A stretch of 64,000 bases of DNA from an uncultured Ruminococcus sp. GTDB lineage: Bacteria > Bacillota > Clostridia > Oscillospirales > Ruminococcaceae. Position numbers and translations under genes: made by a program. The stretch is taken from assembly GCA_902800795.1 (NCBI GenBank), contig CADCFQ010000014.1, forward strand, positions 51,803 through 115,802, given 5' to 3'. This document shows, one piece after another, positions 8,254-17,700 of the stretch (the first letter of the stretch is position 1; each line of letters starts with the position of its first letter). The notes under the pieces were generated by a model. That model made no database searches. It was not told the DNA's origin and was given only the letters and a program-made list of their open reading frames with translations.

Positions 8254-9145
8254 CTTCAGATACCTCGTCAATCAGGGTGTCAAGGGAATTTGGAAAAACA
8301 GGATGATGACCTTTGCGTCGTTCTGTATACTGCTCGTTTCTCTGCTTATGGTCGGCATAGCCGTGCTGCTGGAGATGAACCTGACAAAGATCATTTCCGG
8401 AATAGAGAACAAGAGCGAGGTAGTCGTTGTTATCAAGGACGGCACCAGTCAGGCTGATATAGACAAGCTTGAGCAGGATCTTAAAGCAGCCGTGAATATC
8501 AATTCCGTTTCGTTCTATTCAAAGGACGCAGCTTGGAAGAACATGATGAAGGATATGACCGAGGAAGAAAAGGATCTGTTCGATTATGCAGATGACAATC
8601 CCCTTCCCGATACATTCAAGGTCACTGTAAAGGATATCAAGAGAATGGGCGAGACCACAACGCAGATCGAGACATTTGCGAACGTTGACTCGACCCAGTC
8701 CCCTACAGAGCTGGCCGACTTCCTTATCAGCATAAGAAGAGTGCTCACGATCGTAGGCTTTGCGGTCATCATGGCGCTCGTTATCGTAAGCCTTGTCATC
8801 ATATCCAATACGACAAGAGCAAGCGTATTCTCCAGACGTAAAGAGATAAACATTATGAAGTACGTCGGAGCAACAAACTCATTCATCAGGATACCTTTCT
8901 TCGTAGAGGGTATGATAGTCGGAATAGTTGCGGCTGTGGCTGCGCTGCTTCTGACAAAGTTCTCCTACGAGGGTGTTTATAACGTGTTCAACAATGACTT
9001 CGGCCTCTGGAAGGTGCTGGGAGTACAGAACCTCTATAAGTTCGGCGACCTCTACCTCTATGTTGCTCTGGCTTACATAGGCGCAGGTGCGATCATTGGC
9101 GCTATAGGAACATCGATAAGCACAGGAAAACACCTGAAAGTATAA
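8240..9145 (+). CDS. ftsX: cell division permease-like protein FtsX
   Basis: 301 aa from ATG 8240, which has GGAGGG at 8229-8234; the longer reading from 8216 lacks this support. FtsX passes the FtsE ATPase cycle to extracellular hydrolases. One transmembrane helix near residues 21-45, then an extracellular domain of about 130 residues, then three C-terminal helices in the permease core. Family sequence SNTTRASVFSRRKEINIMKYVGA lies between helices 2 and 3 near residues 197-220 (quoted in part: SRRKEINIMKYVGA). Overlaps the ftsE 3' end, the usual arrangement. Confidence 0.94.
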   Translation: MKVSSFRYLVNQGVKGIWKNRMMTFASFCILLVSLLMVGIAVLLEMNLTKIISGIENKSEVVVVIKDGTSQADIDKLEQDLKAAVNINSVSFYSKDAAWKNMMKDMTEEEKDLFDYADDNPLPDTFKVTVKDIKRMGETTTQIETFANVDSTQSPTELADFLISIRRVLTIVGFAVIMALVIVSLVIISNTTRASVFSRRKEINIMKYVGATNSFIRIPFFVEGMIVGIVAAVAALLLTKFSYEGVYNVFNNDFGLWKVLGVQNLYKFGDLYLYVALAYIGAGAIIGAIGTSISTGKHLKV

Positions 9146-9153
9146 GACAACAT

Positions 9154-9205
9154 CGGCAGTCGGGGGAACAGGTGAAAAGCTTTTCTTAGGGCTGCCGTTT
9201 TGTAT
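9154..9205 (+). terminator. weak terminator-like hairpin after ftsX
   Basis: CGGCAG (9154-9159) pairs with CTGCCG (9192-9197), with an inner GAAAAGCTTTTC stem, followed by TTTTGT. The stem is short and the T-run broken, so partial read-through into the hydrolase genes is plausible. Confidence 0.4.
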
Positions 9206-9287
9206 TGGGGGACCTTTGGAACCCTAGTGTAAAGATAGGATCAGACCGTGACAGACATAGACATTCGGTCGGCATCGGAGGATCATT

Positions 9288-10796
9288 ATGACAATCAGAA
9301 CATTCAAGATGAAGCGTGTGCTGGCAGCAACGGCCGCTGTTGTTATGGCTTTCTGTACAGTTGCCAATAACAGTACAGTAGTTTTCAATAACACAAAGAC
9401 CGTTCTTGCAGAAAGCGACGCTATCAAGGAAAACAAGAAGAAGATCTCCTCTGCCCAGGAGAAGCTGGACGCTCTCGAAGAGAAGCAGTCGGCGCTGGAC
9501 GAGCAGATCGCATCAACAAACGACGATATCTCAAAGGAACAGGAAAATCAGGACGCTATCAACGAGCAGATCGAAACTGTTGAAGAGACTATCCGTACTC
9601 TCGAAGAGTCTATCCAGGAGCTTAATGAAGAGATCGGTTCCCTGGAGGAGCAGATCGGCATAAGCGAGATCAAGATCCGCAATAAGAGAACGGAGATCGA
9701 GACAGGCATCGACGAGTTCAAGCAGAGACTCAGAGCGCTCTATATCGCAGGAAACGGTTCTTATTCCGATATACTGATAGGCGCTCAGGACTTCTATGAT
9801 ATGCTCATGAAGATCGAGCTTGTAAAGAGAGTCGCAGAGCATGACGACTCGATGATCGACAGGCTCAGCGAGCTGAAGGACCAGTATGAGGCCGATGAGA
9901 AGCAGCTTGAAGCTGACAAGGCAGAGCTGGAGGAAAGAAAGGCTGTTCTGGCTGAACAGATGGACTACCATAAGTCTCAGAAGGAAAAGCTGGATGACCT
10001 TTATTCCAAGAGCCAGGCTGTTATCGACCAGCTGGAGATCGACAGACAGGTCTATGAGGCAAACAAGGAGCAGATCGACAAGGAGCACGCAGAGTTCGAG
10101 GCTCAGATCCAGGCGCTTTATGAAGAGCAGCAGGCTATAAAGCAGCAGGAGGAAGAAGCAAGGAAAAAGGCTGAAGAGGAAGCCCGCAGGAAGGCTGAGG
10201 AAGAGGCAGAACGCCTCAGACAGCAGCAGGCAGCCCAGCAGCAGACCACCGATAACAGCGGCACAAGTAACGGCGGTGCGGATGCAAACGGCAACTCTCA
10301 GAGCTCCAGTGCCCAGACAGGAAACACTACCACCAACCAGAGCTCCACAAGCAACGCTGACTTTGGCTATAAGGACAAGTCCCAGTTTACATGGCCGTGC
10401 CCGGGATTCTATTACATATCCTATGGTGTCGGCTGGAGATGGGGTGCTTACCACCAGGGCATCGACATCTGGTCGGCAGGCATCCGAGGCGCTAAGATAG
10501 TGGCTGCGGCAGAAGGCACCGTCCTTCTCGTAAGCAACACCTGTACCCACGACTATGGAAAGAACTATTCCTGCGGCTGCGGCGGCGGATACGGCAACTA
10601 CTGTATCATCGACCACGGCAACGGCTACTGGACACTTTACGGACATTCACAGTATATGTCCGTTCAGCAGGGTCAGCACGTCAACCAGGGCGACGTTCTT
10701 GGAATAGTCGGCTCCACCGGTCATTCCACCGGTGACCACCTGCACTTTGAGGTCCGTATAAACGGAGTTGCACAGAATCCCGAGGACTATGTATAA
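9288..10796 (+). CDS. secreted coiled-coil M23 endopeptidase, EnvC/PcsB-like (first copy)
   Basis: 502 aa. A signal peptide (about residues 1-41) precedes a long coiled coil (about 45-260) rich in Glu, Lys and Gln, an Ala/Glu helix, a low-complexity Gln/Ser/Thr/Asn linker (about 305-355) and a C-terminal M23 LytM domain. Zinc and catalytic motifs are intact: HQGID and HLHFE near the end, plus YGHSQ. The architecture and location directly after ftsEX match hydrolases held inactive by their coiled coil and switched on by FtsEX. An insertion TCTHDYGKNYSCGCGGGYGN inside the LytM domain carries three Cys residues and is shared with the next gene. Clear GGAGG ribosome binding site. Confidence 0.88.
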   Translation: MTIRTFKMKRVLAATAAVVMAFCTVANNSTVVFNNTKTVLAESDAIKENKKKISSAQEKLDALEEKQSALDEQIASTNDDISKEQENQDAINEQIETVEETIRTLEESIQELNEEIGSLEEQIGISEIKIRNKRTEIETGIDEFKQRLRALYIAGNGSYSDILIGAQDFYDMLMKIELVKRVAEHDDSMIDRLSELKDQYEADEKQLEADKAELEERKAVLAEQMDYHKSQKEKLDDLYSKSQAVIDQLEIDRQVYEANKEQIDKEHAEFEAQIQALYEEQQAIKQQEEEARKKAEEEARRKAEEEAERLRQQQAAQQQTTDNSGTSNGGADANGNSQSSSAQTGNTTTNQSSTSNADFGYKDKSQFTWPCPGFYYISYGVGWRWGAYHQGIDIWSAGIRGAKIVAAAEGTVLLVSNTCTHDYGKNYSCGCGGGYGNYCIIDHGNGYWTLYGHSQYMSVQQGQHVNQGDVLGIVGSTGHSTGDHLHFEVRINGVAQNPEDYV

Positions 10797-10848
10797 TAAG
10801 ACCCGGGAGGACGCAGCGTTTTCGTACCCAAAGGAGTAATGGCTTATT

Positions 10849-12375
10849 ATGAACAGGCTTTTGAGCTTCAAGAAATTCATATCGTTTTTGTGCGCAGCAC
10901 TGATATCTCTGGGGATAGCCCAAAGCTCCAAGCAGGAGCAGCACGTAGGTGCGGAGGGCTATACTGCGGAGCAGACCGCTGACGGCTATACCCAGCAGGC
11001 TGATCAGGGCGACGGCACAGAGCTTACCGGTGATTACATCCCCGAGCAGCAGTTCACGGACGACGGCACCACCTACGATCAGGCGACTGACGACCAGCAG
11101 ACAGGCGATCAGACTGATGACGGAACCGGCGAGACCGATGACAGCGCTGACGAAGAGGAAGCAAGCGGCGTTGACCTTACTGCTTATGCCGAGCAGCTCC
11201 AGAAGATCTCGGAGAAGCAGCGTGAGATAAACGAACAGCTTGACGATAACGCCGAGGAGATAAAGGACGAGGAAAAGAAGCAGAAGCTTATAATGGATAA
11301 GATCGATGCCGTCAATGACGAGATCGAAGTGCTCAACACCTATATGACCGTTCTTGAAATGAAGATAAACACCAACCAGCGTGATATCGAGAAGAAGCAG
11401 CTGGAGATAGACAACTCTATCGCTGATTTCAAGAAAAGGCTCAGGGCTATGTATATTGCCGGAGACGGCAGCTATACTGATATGGTGCTGCAGGCTGACG
11501 ATTTCTATGATGTGCTTATGAGGCTGGAGCTTATCAAGCGTGTGGCCAAGCACGACGACAGTATGATCGACAGGCTTTATAAAATGAAGGCCGAGCTGGA
11601 ACAGCTCCAGGCAGAGCTGGATACACAGCAGGCTGAATATGAAAAGCAGGAAGAGGAATATAACCGCCAGAGACAGGAGCTGACCGAGCTTTATGCTTCG
11701 AGCAAGAAGGCTCAGGCAGAGCTTGAGGCTTCCACAAAGCAGCTCCAGAAGCAGAACGAGGCTTATGACAACGAAAGGCTTTCCTTTGAGGGAACGCTTT
11801 CGGATGTGCTCAAATCCTCGGGGACAGGCGGAACAGCAAGAGACAACGAGATAATGGCTACTATGGTGCTTGCTGATGAAGCACTGGATAAGCTGAGGAA
11901 GGAATACCGTGAGAGGATAGAGAACAAGGAATCCATCGACGAGTATGAGCCTGAGTATTATTTCAAGTGGCCGGTACCCGACAGCTACAATATCACCTAC
12001 GGTGTGGGACCCAGATGGGGCTCCTATCACACGGGTATCGATATCGGCGGCTCACACGGGATGAAGATATGTGCCAGCGAGTCAGGCGTTGTCATAAGGA
12101 CGAACACCACCTGCACCCACGACTACGGCAAGGACGGCTCGTGCGGCTGCGGCGGCGGATACGGAAACTTTATCATCGTTGACCACGGCAACGGCTTTAT
12201 CACCCTTTACGGTCACCTCAGCGAGGTAGACTGCACCATAGGCGACAGAGTAAAGGCCGGTGACGTTATCGGTAAAATGGGCTCCACAGGCTTCTCGACC
12301 GGAGACCACCTCCATTTCGAGATACGCTATAATGGTTATGTTGTGAACCCGGCATATTATGTGGATATACACTGA
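10849..12375 (+). CDS. secreted coiled-coil M23 endopeptidase, EnvC/PcsB-like (second copy)
   Basis: 508 aa paralogue of the preceding gene, 52 bases downstream with AAAGGAG 12 bases before its ATG. Signal segment near residues 8-27, then an acidic Gln/Asp/Thr-rich stretch (about 30-105), a coiled coil (about 108-330) and a C-terminal LytM domain with HTGID and HLHFE intact. The coiled-coil segment KKRLRAMYIAGDGSYTDM closely parallels the first copy. It carries the same three-Cys insert, here TCTHDYGKDGSCGCGGGYGN. In the first copy the low-complexity linker is between coil and catalytic domain, here it precedes the coil, so the two probably differ in how they are positioned in the wall. A strong terminator follows. 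Confidence 0.87.
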   Translation: MNRLLSFKKFISFLCAALISLGIAQSSKQEQHVGAEGYTAEQTADGYTQQADQGDGTELTGDYIPEQQFTDDGTTYDQATDDQQTGDQTDDGTGETDDSADEEEASGVDLTAYAEQLQKISEKQREINEQLDDNAEEIKDEEKKQKLIMDKIDAVNDEIEVLNTYMTVLEMKINTNQRDIEKKQLEIDNSIADFKKRLRAMYIAGDGSYTDMVLQADDFYDVLMRLELIKRVAKHDDSMIDRLYKMKAELEQLQAELDTQQAEYEKQEEEYNRQRQELTELYASSKKAQAELEASTKQLQKQNEAYDNERLSFEGTLSDVLKSSGTGGTARDNEIMATMVLADEALDKLRKEYRERIENKESIDEYEPEYYFKWPVPDSYNITYGVGPRWGSYHTGIDIGGSHGMKICASESGVVIRTNTTCTHDYGKDGSCGCGGGYGNFIIVDHGNGFITLYGHLSEVDCTIGDRVKAGDVIGKMGSTGFSTGDHLHFEIRYNGYVVNPAYYVDIH

Positions 12376-12403
12376 AACGCAGGCGCAGTAGAATAGCTTT
12401 TTT

Positions 12404-12443
12404 AAGGCACTTTTGTTAGGGAACTGACAGGAGTGCCTTTTTT
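12404..12443 (+). terminator. intrinsic terminator after the hydrolase pair
   Basis: AAGGCAC (12404-12410) pairs with GTGCCTT, with an inner TGT/ACA pairing, followed by TTTTTT. Closely similar in sequence to the terminator at 37205-37245. Confidence 0.85.
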
Positions 12444-12465
12444 GTCGCTTTGCCTGGCGCCTGCT

Positions 12466-12594
12466 CAATGAATAGTGAATAATGAAGAATGAAGAAATAA
12501 GAATAAAGGTATCGTCCTGCGGACGATGATCGCCGAAGGCGATACCTTAACTATTCATTATTCACTATTCATTATTCACTATTCATTATTGAAT
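12466..12594. repeat. palindromic AT-rich intergenic element
   Basis: The arms contain repeated ATGAATAGTGAATAATGAA-like units on the left and their complements on the right, closing on AGGTATCG...CGATACCT with a GC-rich centre. The arms span about 12466-12517 and 12540-12594 and would fold into a very long hairpin. It sits between convergent genes. Resembles a non-autonomous palindromic repeat; no transposase is present. Confidence 0.7.
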
Positions 12595-12606
12595 TGTGTA
12601 AGCAAA

Positions 12607-14049
12607 TCAATACGCCTTTCCCCAGAGGACCATTTTCTTTGCAGGCTTGCCGCAGCAAACGCAGACATCGCTTATCTGCTCCTGGTCGAAAGGCATACAT
12701 CTCGAGCCGACACCTGTCAGCTCCTTGACCTTGTCCTCACATTCCTCTTCGCCGCACCACATAGCCTTTACAAAGCCGTCGCCCTTTTCTTCAAGAGCCT
12801 TGATTATCTCATCGGTGGTCTTGCAGGTATAGGTCTTCTTTTCTCTGTTCTCAAGAGCCTTCTCGAAGATGCCCTGTCTGACTTCTTCAAGCTTCTTCTC
12901 CACCATAGCCTCAAGCTCGGAAAGCGAGCAGAAGGTCTTTTCTCTGTTGTGGCGTGTAACTATTACACACTGGTCGTTCTCGATATCCTTGGGTCCCAGC
13001 TCCACTCTTACAGGAACGCCCTTCATCTCATACTCGGCAAACTTCCAGCCGGGAGACTGCTCGCTGTCATCAAGCTTCACCCTGATGCCTGCGGCTCTCA
13101 GCCTGTCAGCCACTTCGGCTGCCTTTTCAAGAACGCCTTCCTTGTGCTGCTGAACAGGGATTATAACAGCCTGGACAGGAGCAACAGCCGGCGGCAGCAC
13201 AAGTCCGTTGTCGTCGCCGTGGGTCATTATGATAGCGCCGATAAGACGTGTGGTAACTCCCCACGAAGTCTGGTGAGGATACTCCAGCTTGTTCTCACGG
13301 CTTGTGAACTGGATATCAAAAGCCTTCGCAAAGCCGTCACCGAAATAGTGTGACGTTCCTGCCTGAAGCGCCTTGCCGTCGTGCATAAGCGCCTCGATAG
13401 CATAGGTGGCCTCGGCACCTGCAAACTTGTCCGAATCGGTCTTTCTGCCCTTTACAACAGGCATAGCAAGGTCCTTCTCGCAGAAATCAGCATAAACGTT
13501 GAGCATACGCTCTGTCTCGTCGATAGCCTCCTGTGCTGTCTCGTGTATGGTGTGGCCTTCCTGCCACAGGAATTCACGGGAGCGCAGGAAGGGTCTTGTG
13601 GTCTTTTCCCACCTTACAACAGACACCCACTGGTTATAAAGCTTGGGCAGGTCTCTGTAGGAATGTACAACATCGGCATAGTGCTCGCAGAAAAGAGTCT
13701 CCGAGGTAGGTCTTACACAGAGCCTGTCCTCAAGCTTCTCGTTTCCGCCGTGAGTCACCCAAGCCACCTCGGGCGCAAAGCCCTCGACATGGTCCTTCTC
13801 CTTCTGAAGAAGGCTCTCGGGAATGAACATAGGCATACAAACATTCTCGTGACCCAGCGCCTTGAAGCGCTGATCGAGATTTTTCTGGATATTCTCCCAG
13901 ATAGCATAACCATAAGGTCTTATTACCATACAGCCCTTTACGCTAGTGTAGGACACAAGCTCTGCCTTCATGCAGATATCGGTGTACCATTTTGCGAAAT
14001 CCTCATCCATAGAGGTAATCGCATCAACCATTTTTTTGTTTTTTGCCAT
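12607..14049 (-). CDS. proS: proline--tRNA ligase
   Basis: 480 aa from ATG 14049, the length of the short archaeal/eukaryote-like ProRS type lacking the bacterial editing insertion. Class II motifs are visible: the motif 2 region [18 protein letters not shown] and motif 3-like [14 protein letters not shown]. The C-terminal Cys residues ([16 protein letters not shown]) fit the zinc-binding tail of this ProRS type. Longer in-frame starts reach 14244, but the N-terminal extension would be read out of the small membrane protein gene in another frame and matches nothing. GGAG lies 11 bases before 14049. The gene overlaps the end of the upstream 96-aa gene by 26 bases. Confidence 0.95.
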   Translation of the reverse strand: MAKNKKMVDAITSMDEDFAKWYTDICMKAELVSYTSVKGCMVIRPYGYAIWENIQKNLDQRFKALGHENVCMPMFIPESLLQKEKDHVEGFAPEVAWVTHGGNEKLEDRLCVRPTSETLFCEHYADVVHSYRDLPKLYNQWVSVVRWEKTTRPFLRSREFLWQEGHTIHETAQEAIDETERMLNVYADFCEKDLAMPVVKGRKTDSDKFAGAEATYAIEALMHDGKALQAGTSHYFGDGFAKAFDIQFTSRENKLEYPHQTSWGVTTRLIGAIIMTHGDDNGLVLPPAVAPVQAVIIPVQQHKEGVLEKAAEVADRLRAAGIRVKLDDSEQSPGWKFAEYEMKGVPVRVELGPKDIENDQCVIVTRHNREKTFCSLSELEAMVEKKLEEVRQGIFEKALENREKKTYTCKTTDEIIKALEEKGDGFVKAMWCGEEECEDKVKELTGVGSRCMPFDQEQISDVCVCCGKPAKKMVLWGKAY

Positions 14050-14314
14050 GCTTAAAATCAACTCCATAAATATCTTCGTTATAGATCTTGTAATTAGGAT
14101 CGAACCCTTCGGGTCTTTCCTGCTTTTCATAAGGGTCTCTGACCTCAAGATCCTCGGGGGACTGCGGTTTGTTCTCCTCCTTGAGAGAAGGGTGCCGCTT
14201 CTCGATAGCCCTTGCGATCTTAGGTGTAACAAGACACGCCGCAACTATCAGGACCATTATAATGACAAAGCTCACGCCGAAATCGGCAAACTTGCCAAGC
14301 AGCTCCTTATCCAT
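14024..14314 (-). CDS. small single-pass membrane protein upstream of proS
   Basis: 96 aa from ATG 14314, which has AGGAGGGG at ideal spacing; earlier in-frame ATGs lack one. One hydrophobic helix at about residues 12-30, then a hydrophilic, charged C-terminal tail rich in Glu, Lys and Pro. Not recognised. The 3' end overlaps proS by 26 bases, so the two are likely co-translated from the promoter at 14336-14364. Confidence 0.72.
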   Translation of the reverse strand: MDKELLGKFADFGVSFVIIMVLIVAACLVTPKIARAIEKRHPSLKEENKPQSPEDLEVRDPYEKQERPEGFDPNYKIYNEDIYGVDFKHGKKQKNG

Positions 14315-14335
14315 CCGATCCCCTCCTAAAGTCCT

Positions 14336-14364
14336 ATTATAACACAAAAAAACACTCTTGTAAA
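14336..14364 (-). promoter_or_regulatory. sigma-A promoter for small protein-proS
   Basis: Minus-strand reading: -35 TTTACA (14359-14364), 17-base spacer, -10 TATAAT (14336-14341), about 22 bases before the start codon at 14314. Confidence 0.8.
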
Positions 14365-14536
14365 GGAAAAAATGTTAACAAAATACTGTTTTTGAACGAG
14401 CATATCAATGTGAGCAGAGCTGAATAATCTATCTGCTGTTTTCAGCATTTGATCCGGCGGTTACGAAAACAGTAAAATATGCCAAATGGAAATTATTAAT
14501 TTTTCGTAAACTTTGTTACTAATTGATTTCGTTTTA

Positions 14537-14565
14537 TTGACACAAAGAGAGCTTTATGTTATAGT
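14537..14565 (+). promoter_or_regulatory. sigma-A promoter of the large surface protein
   Basis: -35 TTGACA at 14537-14542, 17-base spacer, -10 TATAGT at 14560-14565. The leader is about 205 bases, long for this window, with a hairpin GTCGGCT/AGCCGGC around 14697-14716. From 14365 to 14536 nothing is recognised. Confidence 0.78.
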
Positions 14566-14777
14566 TAAAATGTATATAATTATACTTCAAAGTGCCAATT
14601 TTTCGGGATCTGCGAGATCTTCAGATTTATGAACGGATACTAATTTCTGAAACCGCTGAAAGTTTCGTAAATTCCAGAAAAAGGCACAACATCTTGTCGG
14701 CTTAGGGTGAGCCGGCACGATATGTGGGTATTTATATGAATGGGCAAAACCAAAGAGAATTATGAAAGGATGAAAGT

Positions 14778-17700
14778 ATGAGAAAAAGACTTAAAGGCAA
14801 GATCCTCAGCTCGCTGACTGCTCTGGCTGTTTCGGCAAGCGTTGGTCTTGGGGCTTTTCCTGCTGCTGACCTGGTCGTTTCGGCTCAGGAGGAGATAGGC
14901 AACGGGATATTCTCGCTCACTGAGGCCGAGCTGAACGCTCTGCGTGACAACAGGCAGTACACAAACAATCTGTCTGCGGCCATCAGCTTCCAGAACCTTG
15001 ACGGGTCCACAAGCACAGACTCTGTTTCCTCAGGTTATTTCCTTGTTGTCCATGTAGTGGGCAAGGACAGCAACAGCTTCACCTACAGCGAGGGCGACGA
15101 CAACGACTACTACAAGGTTTACTCTCTCTCGAACAACAGCGGAAGCTGGAACTCAGGAAGCTTCAACATAGTTCCCGCAACACAGTCGAGCTTCAACCAG
15201 TGGAGCTCCCCTGACGCTGCGAGCCTTGAGGGCTACATCGTCAAGGACAGCTGGAACAACGCTGACAGTCTGGTCGCAAGGATCACTGGCGACCCCCAGT
15301 ACAGCTGGGCAACGAACACATATTCCGTAACGAATATGATCGATGACTTCAAGGTCACCTGCGACACTGTTCCCTCTGTGTCCACAAACAACAGTGTTTT
15401 CCAGATAACAGCTACCAAGGCAGAGATCGTAAATGTCAACGTCCTTGATTATGAGGGCAACCCCTCTGTAGTCGAGAGTGACTCCACCACCAGATACTTT
15501 GTTCTGGGTTATCTTGTAGACAGCACAGTTGCTGACAAGAGCTACTCGGGACCGAATGTAAAGGCATGGAGCATTGATGAGATCGACCTTACAAACAACA
15601 CAAGCGTTACCGCAGGCTTCACAAAGTTCCATCCCTACGGCACGGATGGTTCCGACACAACAGCTGCTCTGGTAACACCCGGACAGGGCGAAGAGATCAG
15701 ATACCGTGTATTCAGCACAGGCGGAAGCACCCTTGCCACCCTCAAGGACTGCAAGCCCAGCGATGCGAACAAGATCTATGACGGTATCCCTGACTATGTA
15801 CCTTCCAGCAGCACCGAAGGCGGCGTTACAAACATCACCTTCAAGAAGAACAAGGTAGAGTATCATCTCGTTCTTGATTTTGACGAGGCACCTGACTTTA
15901 CGGCAGAGGACAACATTTATGTCTATGCCAAAGCAGAGCACTCAAGCGGTAATACATATTACAGCGCAAAGCTTGCAGATATCACCGGCACTACGCTTGA
16001 TCTCGTTCTTCAGGATTCCGATACGAATGAGTGGAAGGACCAGAACAACAACCAGGGCCAGAGATATCACGGAAGCTCTACCGAGAGCGTGACCGTAAAC
16101 CTCGTACAGGCTTCTCAGGATGTTACCGTATCCATGATCGCAAACGGTTCAAAATGTGCGCTCATCCCCGACGGCGGAAACATCGCTTCTTACAAGGTCT
16201 CCTATAAGGATCAGACAAAGACCGTTAATGATGACACACACACAACGATCTACACTAAGACCATCGAGCTGACAAAGAACCAGGCTTCCAAGGACTACAC
16301 CTATAAGGATATCCTTGGCGGCGTTGCAGTAAACTTCGGCATTACCGCAGACAGGTTCATGTTTGATGGCCATATGCAGACAAACTTCCTGACCAATTAC
16401 TTTGACGGAAACGGCGATTCTGACGGCGTAGGAGCTTCCGGCTTCAGACCTGACCTCTCCGACCCCAACGGCGGCGAGATCTATATCGGACACTTCGGCA
16501 ACTTCACAGATCCCGAAGACAGATCCGCAGAGTCTTTCGAGGAGATAACAGAACCCCAGAAGAACCTTATAAGCTTTGACCAGATCAGTCATCCCGCTCA
16601 CGCTGATGACTACTATGTAAAGCTTTATACTCCTTTCGATAACAGCAGTGACATCTATGCGAACAACAGAGATGTCACCGGCGGTGCAGCAGCTACCTCC
16701 GAGTATTACGTTATCCGTGAGAAGATGTCCTCCGATGAGATCGCAGGCATCGTTGGAAACGCTGTGGCTCACATCCAGGCAATGTCCAACGAGCTTGCCG
16801 GAAAGGCAGCAAACCTTACTCCTGTACTGCTCGACGATAAGTATGTCGTTGACGGTACCGCATACGATGAGGATGTTACCCTTTACATCGACGCAGACAG
16901 TATGCTCAGCGACGAAGGCGCACTTCCCACTATGCTTATCAGCCTCAGAGAGGGACAGAATGTTGTATTCAACTTCAAGAACGCTAAGAAGGTGAATATC
17001 GGACAGTTCTATATAAGAACACTGGTTGACGGCGAATGGGTAGCAGGTCCCGAGCCGGAAAACGGATACGGCAAGACCGGTGAGAACCAGACATATCATT
17101 CCGATTTCAACAACTGGATGGATCAGTACGTTATGAGAAACGTAGTGTTCAACCTTAACAAGGCTACCGATGTTCAGGTCGGCCTCACAGCAGGTCTGTT
17201 CATCGTAAACGATCCTACATCTGTAACAAAGATGGAAGGCACCACCACAGGCTGGATGGCTACCGCAGGCTTCTTCTCCAAGGGCTCTGGCGAGTGGCAC
17301 TTCCCCTACTCTGAGCTCGACGAGCTTGCTCCCGATGACGAGGAGACCAAGACCAAGGTAGACCTTTCCAAGACCAACATCGCAGGCGACGTTGAGGTAA
17401 CAGGCGCACACATCCAGCTTTATAAGGCTGATGAGTCCGGCGACTACAGCTTATTCAGCGAGTGGGATTCCGACGGCACTACCAAGACCTTCACTCTCGA
17501 CAACGGCGACTACTACTTCGTTGAGACCGCTATCGAGAACGAATCTGCTGACTATGAGATCGTAACTTCCGAGATCTGCTTCTCAGTAGAGGACGGCGTT
17601 GTTACAGTCAACACCGATCAGGACGCTCTCATTGAGAACGAGCAAACAGGTTATGTTACCTACACCGAGGCAACAGAGACCACCAACGCAAAGTTCACAT

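Noticed and set aside
10681..12030. 449-codon minus-strand ORF
   Set aside because: Shadow of the coiled-coil hydrolase genes; the Leu-rich translation comes from antisense Glu/Gln/Lys codons.
14572..14777. c-di-GMP riboswitch in the surface protein leader
   Set aside because: The leader is long and the genome makes c-di-GMP, but neither the class I nor the class II consensus could be found.
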